Shown here: piece after piece, positions 8,812 through 16,386 of the stretch
How the letters are laid out: each line of letters begins with the position of its first letter
How positions within the stretch are numbered: position 1 is the stretch's first letter
NCBI RefSeq assembly: GCF_014196425.1
Contig: NZ_JACIDR010000006.1
Span: 1-64,000, forward strand
Source of the DNA: Hansschlegelia beijingensis
Lineage (GTDB): Bacteria; Pseudomonadota; Alphaproteobacteria; Rhizobiales; Methylopilaceae
Length of the DNA: 64,000 nucleotides
Direction: 5' to 3'
Translations under genes and position numbers: made by a program
Notes under the pieces: generated by a model
Told to the model about the DNA's origin: nothing
The model's database searches: none
Seen by the model: the letters and a program-made list of their open reading frames with translations, nothing else

Positions 8812-9941
8812 GGATCCTGACCGTGATCGGCACCCGTCCCGAGGCCATCAAGATGGCCCCGGTGATCCGCGCCCTCAGCGAAGAGCCCTCGGTCACGCTC
8901 GGAGTGTGCGCCACAGGGCAGCACCGGGAGATGCTCGCCCAGGTCACGGACCTGTTCGAGATCCGCCCCGACTTCGAGCTGAACGTCATGCGCGACAAGC
9001 AGACCCTGACGCACATCACGGCGCGGGTTCTCGAAGGCGCGGAGGGGGTGATCAAGCAGTTCGAGCCGGACTGGGTCCTCGTGCAGGGCGACACCAGCAC
9101 GGTTCTGGCCGCGGCGCTCGCGGCCTTCTACCAGAAGGTCAGGCTGGGCCACGTCGAAGCGGGCCTGAGAACCGGCAACGTGCTCTCGCCATGGCCTGAA
9201 GAGATCAACCGGAAGCTCGCCAGCCAGATCGCGTCGCTTCATTTCGCCCCCACGGGCACGTCCCGGGCGAATTTGCTCCGCGAGGGGATCGCGGACCGAC
9301 AGATCGTGGTGACGGGCAACACGGTGATCGATGCGCTTCTCTGGGTCCGTGACAGGCTCGCTTCACGTCCCGAGATGAGCGCCCGCATCGAGGCGCAGTT
9401 CACCTTTCTGAGCAGCGACAAGCGGCTCATTCTGGTCACCGGGCATCGGCGGGAGAATTTCGACGGAGGACTGGATCGCGTCTGCATGGCCTTGCGGAAG
9501 CTCGCTTCGCGCGGCGACGTCGAGGTCATCTACGCCGTGCACCTGAACCCTGTGGTTCAGGAAGCCGCGAACAGGCATCTCAAGGGCATCGACAACGTCT
9601 TCCTGATCCCCCCGCAGGACTATCTGCCGTTCGTCTGGCTGATGAACCGGTCCTATCTGATCATCACGGACTCGGGCGGCGTGCAGGAAGAGGCGCCATC
9701 GCTCGGGAAGCCGGTGCTGGTGACGCGGGACACCACTGAACGCCCGGAGGCGGTCGACGCCGGAACGGTTCTGCTGGTCGGCACCAGCACGTCCGCCATC
9801 GTGGACAGCGCCACGCGGCTTCTCGAGGACCGCGAAGCGCGTGAAAGAATGTCTCTGGCTCACAATCCCTACGGGGATGGCCTGGCCGCCGGGCGGATCG
9901 TGCGGTCGCTGCTGACCGAGCAACCGGCCGCCGCAGCCTGA
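8808..9941 (+). CDS. wecB: UDP-N-acetylglucosamine 2-epimerase (WecB type)
   Basis: The enzyme interconverts UDP-GlcNAc and UDP-ManNAc, supplying the substrate of the preceding dehydrogenase. The 377-residue protein carries the family signatures ILTVIGTRPEAIKMAPVI at the N-terminus, VQGDTSTVLAAALAAF, HVEAGLRTG and PEEINRKLASQIASLHFAPT, VTGHRRENFDGGL and ITDSGGVQEEAPSLGKPVLV. Length is normal. Translation starts at a GTG inside the wecC stop (GTGA overlap). With wecC it forms a complete UDP-ManNAcA route, used elsewhere for enterobacterial common antigen, capsules or exopolysaccharide. The product made here cannot be named from the sequence. Confidence 0.93.
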   Translation: MRILTVIGTRPEAIKMAPVIRALSEEPSVTLGVCATGQHREMLAQVTDLFEIRPDFELNVMRDKQTLTHITARVLEGAEGVIKQFEPDWVLVQGDTSTVLAAALAAFYQKVRLGHVEAGLRTGNVLSPWPEEINRKLASQIASLHFAPTGTSRANLLREGIADRQIVVTGNTVIDALLWVRDRLASRPEMSARIEAQFTFLSSDKRLILVTGHRRENFDGGLDRVCMALRKLASRGDVEVIYAVHLNPVVQEAANRHLKGIDNVFLIPPQDYLPFVWLMNRSYLIITDSGGVQEEAPSLGKPVLVTRDTTERPEAVDAGTVLLVGTSTSAIVDSATRLLEDREARERMSLAHNPYGDGLAAGRIVRSLLTEQPAAAA

Positions 9942-9959
9942 GCCGGAGCGGATCGGCCG

Positions 9960-12900
9960 ATGCAGTCCCAGGCGCCGAACGCGGAACCCGAAACAGCGCC
10001 CCTGGACCGCGCCGAGACGACGACCTTCGATCTCGCAGATCCCGCTGATCCAGCCACGGGCGCGGACGCCCACATCAAGGGCGCGACGACCCGGGCCCGG
10101 ATAGAAGCCGCTCTCCAGATCCTGGGTCTGGACGGTTACGCCTTCGCCTGCAGAACAGTTCTCTCCTGGGATGTCAGCCGCCGAAAGAAGGCGGCCGTGC
10201 TCGACGCGCTGTCGCAACGGCTGATCGATCAGGACGCCGACGGGCTTCTGGTGTCAGGCTGGCTCGCCGCCGCGTGCCGGCCCGACGTCGATCAGCTTCA
10301 GGCGGTGGCTCAGCGATTTCTGTATGGCGGGCACGTCGAGTCCGCCTCCGCGATGTTCGGAGCGATCTCGCTTCTGGCTCGCGAGCTTTCCGGCTCGGAA
10401 GCCGCGGAAGAGACGCTCGGCCCCACGGACATCGGCCCGGAACTCCAGCCCCCGGAGCGCGCCTTCGCGCAGATCATCCTCTCCAAAGCCCCAAGGCTGC
10501 AGCGGGCCAGGGAGATCGAGGACGTCGTCAAGAACGCTTCTTCGCCGCTGCGGCAGGCGCGCCTGATCGCCGGCTGGCTTGCCTTCGAGGCGCGGCCGAC
10601 GGCGGCTCGCGCGTCTCGTGTCGCAAAGGCGCTGTTCAGGGCGGGCGAAGTCAGCAGCGCCGACGCGATCCTGCCGCGCGAGGACGGCGCCGTGGAGGAG
10701 ATCGTCGTCTCGATACGCTCCTCGGCTCACCTGATGCGAACCGGCTTCGCGCTCCCGCCCCCCGGCTACCTTCCGATCCCCGGCCGCGGCGTGGCCTATG
10801 TGGTGGGCAGCGCGCCTCCCTATCACCTGTCGGGCTACACGGTCCGGACGCACGAGCTTCTCAAGGCCGCGATCGCGGCCGGCCACCATGTCACCTGTTT
10901 CGTCCGCCCCGGCTTCCCTTGGGATCGTCCGAGGCTGACCAGGCTTCACGGCTTCGTCCCGGAAGAGATCCCGACCCGCGACCACGAGGTCGTCATCGAC
11001 GACGTGCGGTACGTGTTCACCTATCTGGCGTGGTCGAACGAAAATGCGGCGGAGTTCCACCGGGAGGTCGAACAGCGCCTGGTCGAGCGCTTTTGCGACG
11101 AGCGCCCGGCCATCGTGCAGGCGACCTCCGACTACAACAACGCGCTTCCCGCTTTCAGGGCGGCGCGGCGGGTCGGAGCGCCCTTCATCTACGAGATGAG
11201 GGGGCTCTGGGAACTCACCATGGCGGCGCGGCAGGGCGACGAGGACAGCGAACGCTTCCGTCTGTCGAGGGCGTTCGAGGTCGCGGTCGCGCAGGACGCC
11301 GATCAACTCCTCTGCATCACCAGGGGCGTCGCCGACGAGATGGCGGCCGGCGGGGTCGATCGCCGCAAGATCAAGCTGCTGCCGAACGCGGTCAATCCCG
11401 AGGCGTTCGCCGGCGTCAACGCAGCGGAGGCTCGGACGCTGCTCGGCACTCCCGCAGAGACTTTCCTGATCGTCTACGCGGGCTCCCTCACCTTCTATGA
11501 AGGTCTCGACGACGTCATCACCGCCACGGCGCTGTTGCGGGATCGGGGTCTCGACGCGCGGCTGCTCATCGTCGGCGACGGAACATACCGGCGCACGCTC
11601 GAGGCGCACGCCGCCAGCCTGAACGCCGAGCAGTTCGTGACCTTCCTCGGGCGCGTCGAGCCATCAAGAGTCTCGCAATATCTCGCGTCCGCCGACGCCG
11701 TGCCGATCGTCAGGAAGGCCTTTTCGGTCTGCAAGATCGTGTCTCCGCTCAAGCCGTTCGAGGCCATGGCTCTCGGCAGACCCGTCGTCGTGAGCGAGTT
11801 GGCCGCGCTCACCGAGATCGTTCAGGACTCGGTGACTGGCTTCGTGTGCCCCCCGTCCGATCCGCCGGCGCTCGCGAGACTGCTGGAGCGTCTGGCGCGC
11901 GCCGCCGGGCTTGGCGAGGCCGCAGGACGCCGGGCGCGCCGCTGGGTGGCCGCCGAGAGGACGTGGGAGGAGAACATAAAGGTCCTCCACACGATCTGGC
12001 GCGAGCTCGACGCAGCCTTCGCGAAGGACGATCGACCTTCACCGTTTCCGGGGTCCGGGGCGGTCGATGCTGCCTCCGGGATCGAGCTCGGGCCGGGTCG
12101 GCGGGAACTCGCGCGGACGCTCGCGGACGTCGCAAGAGAGATCCGGAAGAAGGACCCGATCAGGGCGATCGAACTCGGGGAGCGCGCCTTGCGCCTCGAT
12201 CCCCGCCTCACGCGCCTGAAATGGCTGGTTGCGGTGATGTGCGCCGCCGGCATGCTGCGCCGCCCCGCGCAGCTCATCTCGCTTGCGGAACACGCCTGGG
12301 GGCGCGAGAGCCTGGCCGGCTGGCCTCTGGCGGCCGCCATCCGAAGCGCGTTGAAGGTCGCGGAGGATCGCGAGCTTGTCCCGCCGCGGCTTCCACGCCG
12401 GCCCGCGCGATCGGACAAGGTGGCGCTCTACCTGTCGGCGAGTTCGCTGCCTCATCACGTCAACGGCTACACCACCCGCACCCACAACGTCGTTCGCGCG
12501 GTTTCGGACGCCGGCTGGCAGGTCGTCGCGGCCACAAGGCCGGGCTATCCCCGGGGTCGAAGCGACGCGCCCGCCGTGACGGACGGCGCGATGACCTGTC
12601 CAGTGGATGATGTGGTTTACCACCGTCTCGCCGGGCTCCCCGCCGACGCCGCCCCCCTGGGCGACTACCTCCAGGACGCGAGCGAGAAGATTCTTGCGTT
12701 CGCCCGCAGCCGGGGCGTGTCCGTCATCCACGCGGCCTCGAACTATTTGAACGCATTGCCGGCGCTGATGGCGGCGCGAAAGCTCGGCGTTCCCTTCGTC
12801 TATGAAGTTCGCGGGCTATTGGAGCCTGGCGAAGTCCCGAAGAGCCCTACCCCCGCGTCTGATCGCCTCAACCTCATTCGGGACCTGGAGACGAGAGTGG

Positions 12901-13679
12901 CGCGGGAGGCCGACGTCGTCCTCACCCTGACCGAGGGGCTTCGTTCGGAGCTGGCCAAACGCGGCGTAGCCCCTGAAGCCATGTGGCTCGTTCCGGACTG
13001 CGTGGACGCACAGAAATTCTCCGGGCTCGAGCGCGACCGGAAGCTCGAGGAAGCGCTGGGCCTGCGGGGATGCTGCGTCATCGGCTTCATCGACTCGGTG
13101 GTCGACTATGAAGGGCTCGATGATCTGGTCGGGGCCGTCGCGGCGCTCGCAGCCGAAGGCCGGCCGCTCGCGCTGCTGGTGGTCGGGGACGGCGACGGCA
13201 TGGCGCAGGTGCGGGAGGCGGCTTCGCGCTTCCCCGATCTGCGGTTCGTGGCGCCGGGGCGGATGCCGCCCGATCAAGTCCCCTCGTACTATTCCCTGGT
13301 CGATATCGCCGCGTTCCCGCAGCGACCCGCGCCGGCCACAGAGATCGTCGCGCCGCTGAAGCCGCTGGAAGCCATGGCCATGTCGAAGGCCGTCGTGGCG
13401 TCCAACGTGGCTGCGATCGCCGAGATGGTGCGGCACGAAGAGACCGGCCTGCTCTTCCAGAAGGGCGACGCGAGCGCGCTGCGCAGCGCCCTCGCGCGCG
13501 CGGTCGACGACCCCGAGTTGCGCCAGAGGCTGGGCCGCGCGGGCCGGGCGTTCGTGGAGCGGGAGAGGAGCTGGACCGTCGCGGGCGGCCTGATTGGCAG
13601 CCTCTATGATCGTCTGACGTCCTCGCAGCCGCCCGCTCACGCGCCTGCGCCCGGCGCGCCTCTGGAAGCGAGGCTGTAG
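9960..13679 (+). CDS. Double glycosyltransferase: two GT4-type modules in one 1239-residue chain
   Basis: The protein has an Ala-rich helical N-terminal region (1 to about 270) and a first GT-B, family-4-like glycosyltransferase (about 276-675). A helical linker follows (about 710-815, TPR-like in feel), then a second GT4 module (about 821-1225). The modules are paralogues: each begins with a His-containing glycine-rich loop (PPYHLSGYTVRTHELL and LPHHVNGYTTRTHNVV), has FIYEMRGLWE or FVYEVRGLLE, LLIVGDG or LLVVGDG, and ends with the sugar-nucleotide loop LKPFEAMALGRPVV or LKPLEAMAMSKAVV. No membrane segment is seen. It starts 18 bases after wecB and ends one base before the methyltransferase gene, so it belongs to this operon. 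Donor and acceptor are unknown. Confidence 0.88.
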   Translation: MQSQAPNAEPETAPLDRAETTTFDLADPADPATGADAHIKGATTRARIEAALQILGLDGYAFACRTVLSWDVSRRKKAAVLDALSQRLIDQDADGLLVSGWLAAACRPDVDQLQAVAQRFLYGGHVESASAMFGAISLLARELSGSEAAEETLGPTDIGPELQPPERAFAQIILSKAPRLQRAREIEDVVKNASSPLRQARLIAGWLAFEARPTAARASRVAKALFRAGEVSSADAILPREDGAVEEIVVSIRSSAHLMRTGFALPPPGYLPIPGRGVAYVVGSAPPYHLSGYTVRTHELLKAAIAAGHHVTCFVRPGFPWDRPRLTRLHGFVPEEIPTRDHEVVIDDVRYVFTYLAWSNENAAEFHREVEQRLVERFCDERPAIVQATSDYNNALPAFRAARRVGAPFIYEMRGLWELTMAARQGDEDSERFRLSRAFEVAVAQDADQLLCITRGVADEMAAGGVDRRKIKLLPNAVNPEAFAGVNAAEARTLLGTPAETFLIVYAGSLTFYEGLDDVITATALLRDRGLDARLLIVGDGTYRRTLEAHAASLNAEQFVTFLGRVEPSRVSQYLASADAVPIVRKAFSVCKIVSPLKPFEAMALGRPVVVSELAALTEIVQDSVTGFVCPPSDPPALARLLERLARAAGLGEAAGRRARRWVAAERTWEENIKVLHTIWRELDAAFAKDDRPSPFPGSGAVDAASGIELGPGRRELARTLADVAREIRKKDPIRAIELGERALRLDPRLTRLKWLVAVMCAAGMLRRPAQLISLAEHAWGRESLAGWPLAAAIRSALKVAEDRELVPPRLPRRPARSDKVALYLSASSLPHHVNGYTTRTHNVVRAVSDAGWQVVAATRPGYPRGRSDAPAVTDGAMTCPVDDVVYHRLAGLPADAAPLGDYLQDASEKILAFARSRGVSVIHAASNYLNALPALMAARKLGVPFVYEVRGLLEPGEVPKSPTPASDRLNLIRDLETRVAREADVVLTLTEGLRSELAKRGVAPEAMWLVPDCVDAQKFSGLERDRKLEEALGLRGCCVIGFIDSVVDYEGLDDLVGAVAALAAEGRPLALLVVGDGDGMAQVREAASRFPDLRFVAPGRMPPDQVPSYYSLVDIAAFPQRPAPATEIVAPLKPLEAMAMSKAVVASNVAAIAEMVRHEETGLLFQKGDASALRSALARAVDDPELRQRLGRAGRAFVERERSWTVAGGLIGSLYDRLTSSQPPAHAPAPGAPLEARL

Positions 13680-13680
13680 A

Positions 13681-14598
13681 ATGTCAGAAGCCGCCTTTCT
13701 CGCCGCCTTCGCGAAGGCGCAGGGCCTCGGAAGCGTGGAGGAGCTCACCGGGCAGCACGCGAAGCGCTACTCGTTCCAGATCAACAGTCGCGAACGCGCG
13801 CGCAAGGCGGCGACGCTGCTGCATGACAAGCTCGGCATCGAACTCGAGGGCCGGCGGGTCCTGGACGTCGGCTGCGCCTATGGAAGCTTCGCGATCGAGT
13901 TCGCGAAGCTCGGCGCTCAGGTGGTCGGGATCGACGTCAACGAGAAGTGGCTGAAGCTCGCCGACGAGAACGCCAGAGACGAGGTCGCCATCCCGTTCCT
14001 GCGCTGCGACGCATCCACCATCGTCGCCCGGGACATGCTTCGGGAGCATGGTCCGTTCGATCTTGTCATCGTGAACGACGTGTTCGAGCACATCTATGAC
14101 ACGGCCGGCGTGCTGGCCAATCTCACCGCCCTTATGCGCCCTCGCGCATGTCTGTACTACAAGATCCCGAATGGACTGGCGACCCGGAGCGTTCTGTCCG
14201 AAGGGCACAAGAAGGTCTTCGGAATATCGCTCCTTGCTCCGGACTACTGGCCGATGTTCGTGAGCGCGCCCTTCCAGATCTATTACAGGAGGTGGGAGTA
14301 TTTCGAGGCGCTTTACGAGCGTTACGGTTTCGACATCAATGACTTCGTCCCCATCCATGACGACAGCGAGGCAACCACCAAACGCCACATAACCAATGAT
14401 GTCGCGAGGATCCGACGGCGCCTCAAGCTGAAGAACTTCGAATCGCGGAAGCAGCTGAGCGTCGCCCGGGACGCATGCAGCTACTACTTCTCGGAGATCG
14501 CGAGCGATCTGGCCGACGAGCGCATGGAGTGGCGGCCCCTCTTCAAGAAGTACCGCCAAACCTTCTGGGAGGGAGCGCTGACCTACCGCGGGCCCTAA
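13681..14598 (+). CDS. SAM-dependent methyltransferase of the glycan cluster
   Basis: The 305-residue product is a class I methyltransferase. Motif I is RVLDVGCAYGSFAIEFAKLG (around residue 56), the acidic SAM-ribose contact is VVGIDVNEKW, and the post-motif region FDLVIVNDVFEHIYD resembles Methyltransf_11/23 members. The C-terminal 130 residues are family-specific, aromatic and charged (FQIYYRRWEYFEALYERYG). Its ATG lies one base after the glycosyltransferase stop, so it is co-transcribed. In such clusters these enzymes methylate sugars or cap glycan chains; that role is inferred from position only. Confidence 0.87.
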   Translation: MSEAAFLAAFAKAQGLGSVEELTGQHAKRYSFQINSRERARKAATLLHDKLGIELEGRRVLDVGCAYGSFAIEFAKLGAQVVGIDVNEKWLKLADENARDEVAIPFLRCDASTIVARDMLREHGPFDLVIVNDVFEHIYDTAGVLANLTALMRPRACLYYKIPNGLATRSVLSEGHKKVFGISLLAPDYWPMFVSAPFQIYYRRWEYFEALYERYGFDINDFVPIHDDSEATTKRHITNDVARIRRRLKLKNFESRKQLSVARDACSYYFSEIASDLADERMEWRPLFKKYRQTFWEGALTYRGP

Positions 14599-14610
14599 AG
14601 CGACAGGCCG

Positions 14611-14922
14611 TCAGCTCGCCGGCACCGGCTCCAGGCCGTCCTGGCTCAAGCCCAGCATGCGATAGAGGTCGACCGTCTGGGGCTTCGCCCCGGCGCCGCC
14701 ACGGTCAGGGTCCGAGGGGACGGACGGGCTCGCCAGATGAGACGCCGCCACCTCCTCGCCGTCACAGGACACCGAAACATAGTTCGCGACGTCGAAGGTG
14801 TTCCGGCGGCCGGCTTCGCCGAGAGCATCCTCGGCGTTGGTCGCTCTGAGGAACAGGGAGCCGAGCCTGATCTCCTCCATGCCGGCCAGCAACCAGTAGG
14901 TCGCGGAGTACACGCCCGACAT
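14611..14922 (-). CDS. Hypothetical protein, about 103 residues
   Basis: The frame converges on the methyltransferase gene. I take the ATG at 14922 (MSGVYSATYWLLAG), which has GAGAGC just upstream; an ATG at 14934 adds four residues. The sequence MEEIRLGSLFLRATNAED and TFDVANYVSVSCDGEE reads as plausible protein, with a short polar tail ending PVPAS. There is no motif, signal peptide or membrane helix that I trust. It is probably real but lineage-specific. Confidence 0.45.
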   Translation of the reverse strand: MSGVYSATYWLLAGMEEIRLGSLFLRATNAEDALGEAGRRNTFDVANYVSVSCDGEEVAASHLASPSVPSDPDRGGAGAKPQTVDLYRMLGLSQDGLEPVPAS

Positions 14923-14934
14923 GCTCTCGCACAT

Positions 14935-15275
14935 GGATGAATCTCAAAATCTTGAGGCGTCGGTCAATCCGCCAAGAAAACCCGGCGAAGGCTCAAACTG
15001 AGACAGTACCAGTTTTCATTGAGCGTCACGCCCGAAGATGCGCAACCAATAAACATTTGATCGCCACCCGTACTAAAATGCTGAAAGCGTCCGACCCTGG
15101 ATCGCCCATGCGCCTCAGCCAGGTCTCGCTCCCGCGGCGTCCGTGTCTGCGCTCTGGCGTGAGAAAGCCGGCGCGTGGATCGGCAGGTGGTTCGGCTCGC
15201 ACCCGCCATCCGCTAAGTTGGCGCCGAGGATTCATGCGGCGGCGCGGGTGCGTGGGCGAGGCGGTCGGAGGAGCG
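14935..15275. other. Intergenic stretch with an AT-richer patch
   Basis: No supported gene is seen. The part from about 14940 to 15090 is clearly richer in A and T than its surroundings and holds a small inverted repeat, CTCAA-AATC-TTGAG, at 14942-14955, 20 bases upstream of the minus-strand ORF. A promoter or operator there is possible. Confidence 0.35.
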
Positions 15276-15452
15276 ATGATGGTGAAGATCGTAGCCGTGT
15301 TCATCCTCGGCCTGATCCTAACCCTGGGCGCGCTCCACTGGGTCTCGCTGACCTATGGGGTCGACGACGAGATCACCATCCTCCTGGTCGTGAGCTTCGT
15401 CTACCTGACCGTCGGCACGGTGGTGATATGCTCGATGGCGTCCGATGACTGA
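15276..15452 (+). CDS. Small membrane protein, 58 residues, two membrane helices
   Basis: The frame starts at ATG 15276 (or the adjacent ATG at 15279) right after GGAGGAG, an excellent ribosome site. It encodes VKIVAVFILGLILTLGAL (helix one), a short loop WVSLTYGVDDE, and ITILLVVSFVYLTVGTVVI (helix two), ending CSMASDD. It has no homologue that I recognise. The clear ribosome site and hydrophobic periodicity make it a credible inner-membrane miniprotein. Confidence 0.65.
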   Translation: MMVKIVAVFILGLILTLGALHWVSLTYGVDDEITILLVVSFVYLTVGTVVICSMASDD

Positions 15453-15746
15453 GCGCCGGGCCTGACTGACCGAGGGCGCCCGCGCTTCCTGAACAGAGCG
15501 TCCGCCAGATCGCGCAGGCCTCCACAGGATCAGTGTCCTTGCACGGATGGACGTCCAGGCGCGGGCCATCGTCGCAGCGGTCGGCGTAGCGCGTGTTCGC
15601 GCCCTGCCCTTGTGACGTATTCCCACTGGAGCCCGCCGCGCGGCCGCGTTCCTGGGATCGAGATGACGATGTTCCTAGCCGCTTGTGCCATCCTGAGACA
15701 CTGATGGATACTGCCGCAAACGGGTCGGCGCCCATGAGGAACGGTC

Positions 15747-15944
15747 GTGACATCCCTGACGGACGATGAGCGGGCGCGGCTGCGGGCGGAGATCGACAGG
15801 GAGAGGGGCGCGGCGCGGCGGCACAGGGCGGTCGCCGCGGCGATGCGCGCCGACGCTGACATCATCGAGCGGATGGCCGCGCAAGCCGACGAACATGCCG
15901 ACCGGATGGAAGTCCGGCTGCAGGGTGAGACGGACGGCGCGTGA
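15747..15944 (+). CDS. Small charged coiled-coil protein, 65 residues
   Basis: This GTG-started frame follows AGGAAC. The product is almost entirely one long helix: TDDERARLRAEIDRERGAAR, RHRAVAAAMRADADIIERM and AAQADEHADRMEVRLQ, with alternating Glu and Arg typical of coiled coils. No function is assigned. High-GC DNA can produce charged open frames by chance, so I hold this at moderate confidence. Confidence 0.5.
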   Translation: MTSLTDDERARLRAEIDRERGAARRHRAVAAAMRADADIIERMAAQADEHADRMEVRLQGETDGA

Positions 15945-16386
15945 CGCGGGCCCGGAGGGCCGCTGAGGCTGTCTTCGTCAGCGACGCAGTAGATCCCCGG
16001 ACCGTGGTCTTCCCGTGCCTCAGCGGAGGCGTAAGCGCCCAGGTCGGCGCGTCTGGGAGGGCCGCACAGAGTGAATGGCGATTCGGATCAGAGGCGATTT
16101 CCGGACTTGCGCATTCGCCGGCTGGCGGAGGCGATCGCCGGTTCTCGCGGGGCGAACCCGAATCGCGCGACCGGGTCGCCCTCGCCTCGTCCCGCTGGAG
16201 ACGCAACCGGCGATCGAGTTCCGCAAGGGCGGCGGAACGTCGGGGCGCAAACATGTGAGCGAGGAAGTCTGGGACACGCCGGTCCCCAAAGCCGGGACAG
16301 CGCTCTAGAGGTTCTGCCCAACCTCCAGAGAAGAATGGCGGGAGGTGGCGCGGTCCCCACGCGGCCAATCGGCGCCGCCATCGCCC
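15945..16386. other. Intergenic stretch downstream of the TonB receptor
   Basis: No gene is supported. At 16303-16330 lies an 11-bp hairpin with one mismatch and loop CTGCCC, followed by AATGGCGGGAG. This segment closely resembles the flank of the tRNA-Asp gene near 22705-22745. It may serve as the terminator of the receptor gene (minus strand) or as an old attachment site; see findings. Confidence 0.45.
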
